Positions 1-8,098 of a stretch of DNA of 64,000 nt are shown here, in pieces. Under the pieces are notes generated by a model that was not told the origin of the DNA, searched no databases, and saw nothing but the letters and a program-made list of their open reading frames with translations. The DNA comes from Vreelandella neptunia (GTDB lineage: Bacteria > Pseudomonadota > Gammaproteobacteria > Pseudomonadales > Halomonadaceae). The position numbers were made by a program, and so were the translations under genes. How positions within the stretch are numbered: position 1 is the stretch's first letter; each line of letters opens with the position of its first letter. The stretch lies in the NCBI RefSeq assembly GCF_034479615.1, contig NZ_CP140255.1, positions 4,836,001 to 4,900,000 on the forward strand, written 5' to 3'.

Positions 1-216
1 AGCGGCACCTGTGCTGGTCACGTCCATGCCACGCTTCAAGCCCTCAGTAGAGCCCATGGCAATGGTGCGCACCACGCCGTCGCCCAGCTGCTGCTGGACT
101 TCGAGGATGGTCTCAACATCGGAGACCTTCAGCGCGTCGTAGACCTTGGGCACAGAGTCCCGCGGAAACTCTACGTCAATCACCGCGCCGATGATTTGTA
201 CGATACGTCCGCTCAT
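1..216 (-). CDS. atpD: ATP synthase F1 beta subunit, N-terminal part (partial)
   Basis: Only the first 72 codons lie in the window; the gene runs off the left edge. The start is ATG at 216-214, and the product opens MSGRIVQIIGAVIDVEFPRD, the typical N-terminal beta-barrel of F1 beta. The catalytic P-loop lies outside the window. It follows atpG by 73 bp on the same strand, the usual place in the operon. The beta subunit carries the catalytic nucleotide sites of the membrane-bound ATP synthase. Confidence 0.95.
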   Translation of the reverse strand, partial: MSGRIVQIIGAVIDVEFPRDSVPKVYDALKVSDVETILEVQQQLGDGVVRTIAMGSTEGLKRGMDVTSTGAA

Positions 217-289
217 CTTGGTTCCTCTCTAAAACCTGCAAATGAAACCTGTCTGCCGGGAGCCGTTTAAATAATTGGCTCCCTAGGCG

Positions 290-1177
290 TTATACGGCAG
301 CAGCGCCGCCGACGATCTCAGAAATTTCCTGGGTGATGGCGGCCTGACGGGCCTTGTTGTAGACCATCTCCAGATCGTCGATAAGGCCGCCTGCGTTGTC
401 AGTGGCACTTTTCATAGCGATCATTCGGGCGGCTTGTTCACAAGCGCCGTTTTCCACTACCGCCTGATACACCTGCGATTCGATGAAACGAACCAGCAGG
501 CTATCAAGCAACGCCTTGGCATCCGGTTCATACAGGTAGTCCCAGCTTCCGGGACGGGCGTTTTCGTCGTCTTGCTCAGCGTCTGCACCCATATCAGGCG
601 ACAGCGGAAGAAGCTGACGAACCACTGGCTTTTGGGTCATGGTGTTCACAAACTCGTTGTGCACCACGTAAAGCCGGTCGAGACGTCCTTCATCGTACGC
701 TTCGAGCATGACCTTAATACTGCCAATCAAACCTTCAACGGTCGGGGCTTCGCCTAAACCACTTTTCGCCGCCACCAAATTGCCACCGTAGTTGCGGAAA
801 AAGGTGCTGGCCTTAGCGCCCAGAGCACAGAAATCCTGCTCTGCGCCCTGCTTTTTCCACTCGCTGGCCTGTTTGAGTAAGGCTTTGAAGAGGTTGTGGT
901 TCAAGCCACCGCACAGACCACGGTCTGTAGAGACCACAATGTAACCAACGCGCTTAACCTCGCTACGCTCGACCATATAGTCGTGCCTGTACTCGGGGTT
1001 AGCGTCAGCAATGTGGCCGACCACGTTGCGGATCTGCTTAGCGTAAGGCTGACTAGCTCTCATCAGATCTTGCGCTTTACGCATTTTAGATGCAGCCACC
1101 ATTTCCATGGCGCTGGTGATCTTCTGCGTATTTTTAATGCTCCCGATCTGGGTGCGTATCTCTTTTGCAGCTGCCAT
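290..1177 (-). CDS. atpG: ATP synthase F1 gamma subunit
   Basis: The 295-residue product is the central rotor stalk that couples the c-ring to the catalytic alpha3beta3 head. The N-terminal helix has the family pattern (KEIRTQIGSIKNTQKITSAM), a DRGLCGGLN segment follows near residue 85, and the C-terminal helix carries the ARMIAMKSATDNAGGLI signature. The length is near the family norm; an acidic insertion near residues 195-207 looks lineage-specific. It lies between atpA and atpD on the same strand. Confidence 0.97.
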   Translation of the reverse strand: MAAAKEIRTQIGSIKNTQKITSAMEMVAASKMRKAQDLMRASQPYAKQIRNVVGHIADANPEYRHDYMVERSEVKRVGYIVVSTDRGLCGGLNHNLFKALLKQASEWKKQGAEQDFCALGAKASTFFRNYGGNLVAAKSGLGEAPTVEGLIGSIKVMLEAYDEGRLDRLYVVHNEFVNTMTQKPVVRQLLPLSPDMGADAEQDDENARPGSWDYLYEPDAKALLDSLLVRFIESQVYQAVVENGACEQAARMIAMKSATDNAGGLIDDLEMVYNKARQAAITQEISEIVGGAAAV

Positions 1178-1219
1178 AGCGATCTACCCTTCGTTCGTGG
1201 CTCTCAGAAAGCATGCAAA

Positions 1220-1235
1220 CCCGCCCGCAGGCGGG
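1220..1235 (-). other. Short GC hairpin between atpA and atpG
   Basis: CCCGCC (1220-1225) and GGCGGG (1230-1235) form a 6-bp stem with a 4-nt loop in the 65-bp gap between atpA and atpG. There is no T-tract, so it is more likely an mRNA processing or stability element than a terminator. This is seen in the sequence only; the function is inferred. Confidence 0.4.
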
Positions 1236-1242
1236 CCAGACA

Positions 1243-2787
1243 TTACCAGCTCTGAGTCGCCTTGAACTTCTCGAGACCCGACTTCAAGCTGTCTTGAATC
1301 TCACCGTTGTAGTCACCGCTCTGGTTGATCTTGTCGAGTAGATCACCGTGCTCAGACTTCATGTAGTCGTGCAACGCACGCTCGAAGTCCAACACTTTGG
1401 TCACGTCGACGTCGTCCAGATAACCTTCGTTGGCGGCGTACAGCGAGAGCGCCATCTCGGCAACTGACATTGGCGAGTACTGGTTCTGCTTCATCAGCTC
1501 GGTAACACGCTGACCGTGCTCAAGCTGCTTACGCGTCGCTTCATCAAGATCAGAGGCAAACTGCGAGAACGCCGCCAGTTCACGGTACTGGGCCAAGGCT
1601 AGGCGTACGCTACCGCCGAGCTTTTTGATGATTTTGGTCTGCGCCGAACCACCAACACGAGAAACCGACAGACCTGCGTTAATCGCCGGACGGATACCGG
1701 AGTTAAACAGGTTGGTTTCCAGGAAGATCTGACCGTCGGTGATCGAGATCACGTTAGTCGGAACGAACGCAGAAACGTCGCCCCCCTGGGTTTCGATGAT
1801 CGGCAGGGCGGTTAAGGAACCGGTTTTGCCTTTCACTTCACCGTTGGTGAACTTCTCAACATAGTCGGCGTTAACGCGCGCAGCACGCTCGAGCAGACGC
1901 GAGTGGAGATAGAAGACGTCACCAGGATAAGCTTCACGACCTGGCGGACGACGCAGCAGCAGCGATACCTGACGGTAGGCAACGGCCTGCTTCGAGAGAT
2001 CGTCATACACAATCAGCGAGTTCTCGCCGCGGTCGCGGAAATATTCGCCCATGGTGCAGCCAGAGTAAGCGGCCAAGAACTGCATCGGAGCAGGATCGGC
2101 GGCGCCAGCGGCGACAACGATAGTGTGCTCCATGGCGCCATGCTCTTCGAGCTTGCGCACCACGTTGGCAATGGTCGACTGCTTCTGACCGATAGCCACG
2201 TAGACACAGGTCACGCCTTTGCCTTTCTGGTTGATGATGGCATCAATGGCAATGGCGGACTTACCGATCTGACGGTCACCGATGATCAGCTCACGCTGAC
2301 CACGACCGATCGGCACCATGGCGTCGATCGATTTCAGACCGGTTTGAATCGGCTCATCGACGGATTGACGAGTGATAACACCTGGCGCCACTTTCTCAAC
2401 GGCGTCGGTCATGGTGGTGTTGATGTCGCCTTTACCATCGATGGGGTTACCCAGCGCATCGACCACGCGACCAATCAGCTCGGGGCCTACCGGCACTTCG
2501 AGAATACGACCGGTACACTTGGCGGTCATGCCCTCTTCAAGCTGCAGGTAGTCACCCAGCACCACGGCACCCACGGAGTCACGCTCCAGGTTGAGTACCA
2601 TGCCAAAGATGCTGTTGGGGAATTCGATCATTTCACCAAACATCGCGTCTTCGAGGCCGTGAATTTTCACGATACCGTCGGAAACGGTGACGATGGTGCC
2701 CTGATTATGGGCTTCGGATGCGACGTCAAGCTTTTCAATTCGCTGCTTGATGATGTCGCTGATCTCGGAAGGATTCAGTTGCTGCAT
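1243..2787 (-). CDS. atpA: ATP synthase F1 alpha subunit
   Basis: The 514-residue product forms the non-catalytic nucleotide-binding subunit of F1. It opens MQQLNPSEISDIIKQRIEKL and has a P-loop at GDRQIGKSAIAID near residue 170. That loop is slightly unusual: I replaces the common T and S replaces the final T. The PAINAGLSVSRVGGSAQ region is intact. The length matches the family (about 513). It is preceded by atpH with a 16-bp gap and followed by atpG. Confidence 0.98.
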   Translation of the reverse strand: MQQLNPSEISDIIKQRIEKLDVASEAHNQGTIVTVSDGIVKIHGLEDAMFGEMIEFPNSIFGMVLNLERDSVGAVVLGDYLQLEEGMTAKCTGRILEVPVGPELIGRVVDALGNPIDGKGDINTTMTDAVEKVAPGVITRQSVDEPIQTGLKSIDAMVPIGRGQRELIIGDRQIGKSAIAIDAIINQKGKGVTCVYVAIGQKQSTIANVVRKLEEHGAMEHTIVVAAGAADPAPMQFLAAYSGCTMGEYFRDRGENSLIVYDDLSKQAVAYRQVSLLLRRPPGREAYPGDVFYLHSRLLERAARVNADYVEKFTNGEVKGKTGSLTALPIIETQGGDVSAFVPTNVISITDGQIFLETNLFNSGIRPAINAGLSVSRVGGSAQTKIIKKLGGSVRLALAQYRELAAFSQFASDLDEATRKQLEHGQRVTELMKQNQYSPMSVAEMALSLYAANEGYLDDVDVTKVLDFERALHDYMKSEHGDLLDKINQSGDYNGEIQDSLKSGLEKFKATQSW

Positions 2788-2803
2788 GCCATGTCCCTCA
2801 GAC

Positions 2804-3340
2804 TCAAGCGGTTAGCGCGTCAGTTAGGCGGTTCAATCGACCACGTACGGAGCCGTCAATGACGGTATCGCCAGCACGTAGGATGACACCGCCAATAAGC
2901 GACTTGTCCACCTGAGTAGTAATAGAGATTTCGCGATTCAGACGTTTCTTAAGCGCGTTCGCTAGCTTCGTTTCTTGCTGACTATCAAGCTCGTAAGCAG
3001 AGGTGACATTCACTTCAACCCGCTGCTCGTGTTCGGCACGCAGGTGCTCGAACTGATCAGCAATGGATGCCAACGCCATCAGGCGGCCCTGGTCAGCCAA
3101 AACAGTCAAAAATCGCTGTAAAGCCTCATCCTGTTGCTCAGGAATAAGCTCGACAAGCAGCGACACTTTTTGCTCGCTGTCTAATTTGGGACTGCTTAGC
3201 CGATGGCGAACGACGTCATCTGCTACCGCAACACTTAAAAAACTCAGCGCTTGTGACCAGCTATCAAGCGCCTCATGATCACGCGCGTATTCAAACGCTG
3301 CCTTAGCGTAAGGACGAGCGACGGTAAGTAATTCCGCCAT
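2804..3340 (-). CDS. atpH: ATP synthase F1 delta subunit
   Basis: The 178-residue product is the peripheral-stalk (OSCP-type) subunit linking F1 to the b dimer. It opens with the typical MAELLTVARPYAKAAFEYA, and the C-terminal part carries the conserved KSLIGGVILRAGDTVIDGSV segment. An AGGTGA ribosome-binding site precedes the ATG. It is flanked by atpF (11-bp gap) and atpA. Confidence 0.97.
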   Translation of the reverse strand: MAELLTVARPYAKAAFEYARDHEALDSWSQALSFLSVAVADDVVRHRLSSPKLDSEQKVSLLVELIPEQQDEALQRFLTVLADQGRLMALASIADQFEHLRAEHEQRVEVNVTSAYELDSQQETKLANALKKRLNREISITTQVDKSLIGGVILRAGDTVIDGSVRGRLNRLTDALTA

Positions 3341-3351
3341 GGTTCACCTCC

Positions 3352-3822
3352 TTACAGTTCAGCAGCAAGCTCATCGAGTAACTTGCGATGGGCTTGTTCG
3401 TCGACCGACGCTTCAAGAACACGCTCGGCACCCATAACGGCGAGATAAGAGACCTGGGCACGAAGTTCATCCTTAGCGCGATTCACTTCTTGCTCAATCT
3501 CGGAACGTGCACTCGCTACTAGGCGTTCGCCTTCGGCGCGGGCCTGTTCGCGGGCTTCTTCAACTATCTGGGCAGAGCGTTTGTTGGCCTGCTCAAGAAT
3601 CTGAGAAGCTTGCTCCTTGCTTTCGCGCAGCGTCTGTTCTGCCCGCTCTTGAGCAAGCTCAAGATCACGGTTAGCACGGCTGGCTGCATCCAAGCCATCA
3701 GCAATTTTTTTCTGACGCTCATGAAGCGCGTTGCTGATCGGAGGCCACACATACTTTAAGCAAAACCAGACAAAGATCGCGAAGGCGATCGTCTGCCCGA
3801 TTAGCGTCATGTTGATATTCAC
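3352..3822 (-). CDS. atpF: ATP synthase F0 subunit b
   Basis: The 156-residue product has one N-terminal membrane helix (about residues 5-25, LIGQTIAFAIFVWFCLKYVW). A long, charged, heptad-like helix of the dimeric stator stalk follows, rich in E, A, R and Q. The length equals that of E. coli b (156). It lies between atpE and atpH. Confidence 0.97.
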   Translation of the reverse strand: MNINMTLIGQTIAFAIFVWFCLKYVWPPISNALHERQKKIADGLDAASRANRDLELAQERAEQTLRESKEQASQILEQANKRSAQIVEEAREQARAEGERLVASARSEIEQEVNRAKDELRAQVSYLAVMGAERVLEASVDEQAHRKLLDELAAEL

Positions 3823-3860
3823 AGGAATGTACCTCTGACAAGTTCGTGGCGACCGGAGTG

Positions 3861-3887
3861 AAACAAAACCGAGCGATTAACGCTCGG
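3861..3887 (-). terminator. Leaky terminator or attenuator between atpE and atpF
   Basis: A 7-bp stem CCGAGCG/CGCTCGG (3869-3887) is followed, on the transcribed strand, by a TTTTGTTT tract (3868-3861). It sits just after atpE and before atpF inside the operon. It resembles a weak intrinsic terminator that could lower expression of genes after atpE, fitting the need for many c subunits per enzyme. The structure is seen; the role is inferred. Confidence 0.5.
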
Positions 3888-3898
3888 CTGAGCTGTCA

Positions 3899-4126
3899 TT
3901 AACCGGCAACAACGAAGATCAGGTACATTGCGATACCAACACCGATCATCGGAACGGCATCCAGCAGACCTGCCATTAGGAAGGTTTTGGTTTGCAGCTG
4001 GTCGCCTAGTTCAGGCTGACGCGCTGTAGATTCCAGCAGCTTACCACCCAAAATAGCGAAGCCAATGCCGGTACCTAGAGCGCCGAGACCGATCATGATG
4101 GAAGCGGCAATGTAGATAAGTTCCAT
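3899..4126 (-). CDS. atpE: ATP synthase F0 subunit c (proteolipid)
   Basis: The 75-residue hairpin protein of the rotating c-ring has two membrane helices (residues 4-26 and 48-73) joined by the polar RQPE loop (36-39). The ion-binding carboxylate is D56 in GLLDAVPM. An aspartate here, without the sodium-binding motif, points to a proton-driven enzyme; this is inferred from family knowledge and is relevant because halophiles might be expected to use sodium. Confidence 0.97.
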   Translation of the reverse strand: MELIYIAASIMIGLGALGTGIGFAILGGKLLESTARQPELGDQLQTKTFLMAGLLDAVPMIGVGIAMYLIFVVAG

Positions 4127-4202
4127 GGTAATGCTCCTAGTTTTTCAAGTTAAAGGTCGAGGGTTGAGGTTAAGGGTTAATGTGTTTCAAGCATTGCTCG
4201 GA

Positions 4203-5030
4203 TTAGTGATGCTCGTGTGCAGCACTTAGATACACCACGGACAGCACTGTAAAGATGAAAGCTTGTAGTACGACGATCAAAATATGGAAAATGGCCCACG
4301 GCACATCCAGCACCCAGATAGCCCAGAACGGCAGCATGGCGATCAAGATAAAGATCACTTCACCGGCAAACATGTTGCCGAACAGACGCATCGCCAAACT
4401 AAACGGTTTAACCAGCAGCGCGACGATTTCCAACAGGAGGTTGAAAGGAATCAGCGCCCAGTGATTAAACGGCGTCAGTGACAGCTCTTTGGCGAAACCA
4501 CCCACGCCTTTAACCTTAAAGCTGTAGTAAAGGATCAGCCCGAATACCCCTAGTGCCAAGCCCAGCGTGGCGTTCACATCGGTGGTGGGGACAATTTTCA
4601 TGTAGTCCACGCCCAGCTTACTGAACAGCACGGGGAAGTAGTCGACCGGAATAATTTTGAGCGTGTTCATGAACAGAATCCACACGAACAGCGTTAAGGC
4701 CAAAGGAGCAATGATCGGGTTATGCCCTTTGAATGTTCCTTTGATCATGTCCTCGATAAACTCGACGACCATTTCAACCGCATTTTGTAGGCCACTGGGT
4801 ACACCCGTGGTGGCCATTTTGCCCGCTTTGCGGAAAGTCCAGATAAACAGCAACCCCATAGCAATCGACCAGCCCATGGTATCCAGGTGAATGGCCCAAA
4901 AGCCCATTTCACTTGCTTCTTCTGCTGAATGCGCCAGCGACCAGCCGTTTTCAGGGTGATTGCCAAAGGTCAAATTCTGCAAGTGGTGCTGGATATAGTA
5001 AGTCGTTGAGACTTCGTTTCCTGCGGCCAT
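4203..5030 (-). CDS. atpB: ATP synthase F0 subunit a
   Basis: The 275-residue polytopic membrane protein forms the proton half-channels of F0. The conserved KPFSLAMRLFGNMFAGE segment near residues 208-224 contains the essential arginine. The N-terminus (MAAGNEVSTTYYIQHHLQNL) is the usual periplasmic leader of the family. It follows atpI by 32 bp and precedes atpE. Confidence 0.97.
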   Translation of the reverse strand: MAAGNEVSTTYYIQHHLQNLTFGNHPENGWSLAHSAEEASEMGFWAIHLDTMGWSIAMGLLFIWTFRKAGKMATTGVPSGLQNAVEMVVEFIEDMIKGTFKGHNPIIAPLALTLFVWILFMNTLKIIPVDYFPVLFSKLGVDYMKIVPTTDVNATLGLALGVFGLILYYSFKVKGVGGFAKELSLTPFNHWALIPFNLLLEIVALLVKPFSLAMRLFGNMFAGEVIFILIAMLPFWAIWVLDVPWAIFHILIVVLQAFIFTVLSVVYLSAAHEHH

Positions 5031-5062
5031 GGATGTGTCACCTCAATCAGTTGTGCAATTTT

Positions 5063-5455
5063 CTAGGCATTAGCGTTTTTTGGCATTAACCAAGGCGTAA
5101 GCCAATGCGTTAGAACAACCGCAACATAAGCATAAAAAAAGAAAGTAGGGTTTGAGGGGGGCGCTGCCACGAACACTGCGACAAACAGTGCCACCGTCAA
5201 ACCAAACTTGCCAGCCTCGGCACGAAACAGGCGCATCGCAGCCTTTGAAGGGCTAGTCCCGCGCAAAACCCCCATTCGCTTGATAAAAAAGGCATGCGGT
5301 AATAAAGCTACCAGCGCCCCTTTAAACACCGATGACACGCCTTCTAAATCGGCGACTAGATAGGCGGCCAGCATACCAACGAAGGTGATCATCAGTTGCG
5401 CGATCGTGAGTCGAACGACATAGGCTTTTCGACGCTGGGTTTCGTATCGCTGCAT
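5063..5455 (-). CDS. atpI: ATP synthase subunit I (assembly factor)
   Basis: The 130-residue protein has four predicted membrane segments (for example TIAQLMITFVGMLAAYLVA and GALVALLPHAFFIKRM). It is the first gene of the atp operon, directly upstream of atpB. AtpI proteins assist c-ring assembly and are poorly conserved; the assignment rests on topology, length and position. Confidence 0.9.
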   Translation of the reverse strand: MQRYETQRRKAYVVRLTIAQLMITFVGMLAAYLVADLEGVSSVFKGALVALLPHAFFIKRMGVLRGTSPSKAAMRLFRAEAGKFGLTVALFVAVFVAAPPSNPTFFFYAYVAVVLTHWLTPWLMPKNANA

Positions 5456-5660
5456 ACCGGCCCAGCCTCACTGATAAAAACCAATACCTCGACAAGCTAA
5501 TAGCTAGACAAACCAAGGCAACCTGCACAAATCTTGCGCGATTATAGGGAAGCGCTATCACACCTTCAACCGAAGTCGCACCGATTTTGCCCGCTTAAGG
5601 GCTGATTTGCGACCAAAGGGGGAAAACGTGTGCGCTTCTTGCGTGATATTGAATAGCCTG

Positions 5661-6590
5661 CTATTTAATATGATTTAAGATACCGTCCAATTCTTCGAGG
5701 CTGGTATAGCGTATCGTTAATTTACCTTTGCCTTTTTGACCATGATCAATGGAAACTGGCGCGCCAAGCAGCTCGCCAAGGTGGGTTTCAAGCTTGGCCA
5801 CATCGGGCTGCTTACTTTGACGACTAGGCGTTTTGATTGGCGTTTGGCTGGTTTGGACTTTTTTCACCAGCGCTTCGGTGGCCCGCACCGTCATATCGTT
5901 ATTGACCACCTCATGAGCCACCTGCCGCTGCTGGGTGCTATTCAGCGTCAGCAACGCTCTTGCGTGCCCCATATCCAGGTCACCCCGTTCGAGCAGGGTT
6001 TGCACTTCCGGATCTAGCGCCAACAGACGTAACAGGTTGGCCACCTGAGTGCGCGACTTACCCACTGCGTCGGCAATCTGCTGCTGGGTAAGCTCAAACT
6101 CTTCGCCCAGACGCTTGAGCGCCATGGCTTCTTCGATGGCGTTGAGGTTTTCACGCTGAATGTTTTCAATCAGCGCCAGCGCCAGGGCAACTTCATCACT
6201 GACTTCACGGATCACCGCCGGGATAACGTCCAGCTCGGCGAGCTGAGCTGCCCGCCAGCGGCGCTCACCGGCAATAATTTCGTAGCGATCCACGCCGATT
6301 GGGCGCACCACGATGGGCTGCATAACGCCCTGGGCGCGAATGGAGTCTGCCAGCTCTTCTAGCGCTTCGGGCTGAATATCCCGGCGCGGCTGATATTTAC
6401 CCCGCGTTAATTGCCCTAACGGCAGGCGTTCAAGGCGATCTTCGCTAACGTCGTCGGCCGCGGCACTACGCGCGGCGTCAGAAAGCTCCAACGGGGTGCC
6501 ACTACCGGCAAGTTCTAAGCTGTCACGGCGACGGGCACCGGCACCAATCAGGGCATCCAGGCCACGTCCCAGCGCGGGTTTACGCGTCAT
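5661..6590 (-). CDS. parB: Chromosome partitioning protein ParB
   Basis: The 309-residue centromere-binding CTPase opens with RKPALGRGLDALIG, carries the CTP-binding GERRWRAAQ motif near residue 109, and has a helix-turn-helix around LTQQQIADAVGKSRTQVANLL for parS recognition. A C-terminal dimerisation domain follows. It is transcribed after parA with a 15-bp gap. Its expected sites are the four TGTTTCACGTGAAACA palindromes at 38.8-42.8 kb. Confidence 0.97.
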   Translation of the reverse strand: MTRKPALGRGLDALIGAGARRRDSLELAGSGTPLELSDAARSAAADDVSEDRLERLPLGQLTRGKYQPRRDIQPEALEELADSIRAQGVMQPIVVRPIGVDRYEIIAGERRWRAAQLAELDVIPAVIREVSDEVALALALIENIQRENLNAIEEAMALKRLGEEFELTQQQIADAVGKSRTQVANLLRLLALDPEVQTLLERGDLDMGHARALLTLNSTQQRQVAHEVVNNDMTVRATEALVKKVQTSQTPIKTPSRQSKQPDVAKLETHLGELLGAPVSIDHGQKGKGKLTIRYTSLEELDGILNHIK

Positions 6591-6605
6591 TCGCTTTTCC
6601 TCATT

Positions 6606-7373
6606 TTATAACGCTAGGCGACGAATCATCTCTTTCGCCAACACACGATAGGCCTGGCTACCCCGGGAGAATCGGGCATATTGCGTAACGGGTAACCCGT
6701 GGCTCGGCGCTTCGGCAACTTTTACGTTGCGAGGAATGGTCGTTTTCAACAGCATGTCGCCAAAATAGTCTCGCAACTGCTTATCCACTTCCCGCGTTAA
6801 GCTGGTGCGCTTGTCGTACATAGTGCGCAAAATGCCCGCAATGGCCAGATCAGGATTCACATTTTGCTTAATCTGCTCAACGGTATCGAGCAGGGCTGAC
6901 AGCCCCTCCAGGGCGTAAAATTCGCACTGAAGAGGGATCAGCACGCTATCGGAAGCCGTTAATGCATTCACGGTTAGCATGTTCAAAGAGGGCGGGCAGT
7001 CGATCAACACTACGTCATAGGCATCCGAGACCGAAGCCAGTGCGCTGGTTAAGCAGCTCTCGCTTTTATCGCGATCCAACAGCTCGACTTCAGCGGCGGT
7101 GAGATCACCGTTACCCGGCAGTACGTCATACTTGACCGCCAGCTTTTTGACAATCGTATCAGCGGCCGTTGCTTCGCCCAGTAGAACGTCAAGCACGCTT
7201 TTATTGAGCTCGTACTTATCTATGCCGCTGCCCATGCTGGCATGGCCTTGGGGGTCAAGATCCACCAGCAGTACGCGACGGTCGAGCGCAGCGAGACTGG
7301 CCGCCAGGTTAACGGCCGAGGTGGTCTTGCCCACGCCGCCTTTTTGGTTGGTCAGGGCAATGATCTGGCTCAC
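6606..7373 (-). CDS. parA: Chromosome partitioning ATPase ParA (Soj)
   Basis: The 255-residue ATPase has the deviant Walker A motif KGGVGKTTSAVNLA at residues 10-23 and the DVVLIDCPPSLNMLTVNAL Walker B region. It drives segregation of ParB-parS complexes on the nucleoid. It lies between rsmG (upstream in the transcript) and parB, the classic gidAB-parAB order. Confidence 0.97.
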   Translation of the reverse strand: MSQIIALTNQKGGVGKTTSAVNLAASLAALDRRVLLVDLDPQGHASMGSGIDKYELNKSVLDVLLGEATAADTIVKKLAVKYDVLPGNGDLTAAEVELLDRDKSESCLTSALASVSDAYDVVLIDCPPSLNMLTVNALTASDSVLIPLQCEFYALEGLSALLDTVEQIKQNVNPDLAIAGILRTMYDKRTSLTREVDKQLRDYFGDMLLKTTIPRNVKVAEAPSHGLPVTQYARFSRGSQAYRVLAKEMIRRLAL

Positions 7374-7438
7374 TTGCTCAACTCCTTCTGGGGGTCAGAA
7401 TCAACGTTCAGCTTTCAATCAATATTCAGCTTTCACAT

Positions 7439-8098
7439 TTAGCTTTCAACATCCAAGATCAGCAGCTGCCGCTGGGCTGCCTCAAAGGGTACTTCCAACA
7501 AATGACGCTGGTGTAAACGTATACCGGCGGGCAGGTCGCGCAGTTCATCATCCGCCCCCGGGCCTTTCATGGCTAACCACTGGCCATCGGCGCTGGGTAG
7601 CTGGCGGGTCAAGGTGACAAAATCGACCAAGCTGGCAAATGCCCGGGAAATCACCTGATCGAAAGTGGCGGCTTCAAACTGTTCCACCCGCGCCTGTACG
7701 GGAGTGACGTTTTCAAGCCCGAGCTCCATTACCGCCTGGCGCTGAAAGCGCACCTTTTTGCCATTGCTGTCCAGCAGTGTCACATCAAGCTGAGGGGCTA
7801 ATATCGCTAATACGATGCCAGGAAGTCCTGGGCCCGCGCCCACATCCAGTAGCCGCGGCCCCTGCACATAGGGCAGCACAGCGGCGCTATCCAACACGTG
7901 GCGCGACACCATGTCATCCACCTCGCGTACCGCTGTGAGGTTATAAGCCCGGTTCCACTTGTGCAACAGTGCCAATAAGCCTAGCAGCTGCTGGCGTTGA
8001 TGTTCGTCAACGGCGATGCCTAACTGGCTAAGACCTTGATCGAGCCGTGGTGCAACGCTTGCAGGCAGAGTTTTCAACAGTGGGTTCAACGAACTCAT
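7439..8098 (-). CDS. rsmG: 16S rRNA (guanine527-N7)-methyltransferase RsmG (GidB)
   Basis: The 219-residue methyltransferase has the SAM-binding motif LLDVGAGPGLPGIVLAI near residues 84-100 and the LTAVREVDDMVSRHVLDS segment before it. RsmG makes m7G527 in 16S rRNA. Its ATG overlaps the mnmG stop codon (ATGA, 8095-8098), indicating translational coupling. Confidence 0.97.
   Translation of the reverse strand: MSSLNPLLKTLPASVAPRLDQGLSQLGIAVDEHQRQQLLGLLALLHKWNRAYNLTAVREVDDMVSRHVLDSAAVLPYVQGPRLLDVGAGPGLPGIVLAILAPQLDVTLLDSNGKKVRFQRQAVMELGLENVTPVQARVEQFEAATFDQVISRAFASLVDFVTLTRQLPSADGQWLAMKGPGADDELRDLPAGIRLHQRHLLEVPFEAAQRQLLILDVES

Noticed and set aside
1903..2862. 319-codon plus-strand open frame opposite atpA
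   Set aside because: It lies entirely antisense to the conserved atpA and atpH start region; no recognisable motif or ribosome-binding site.
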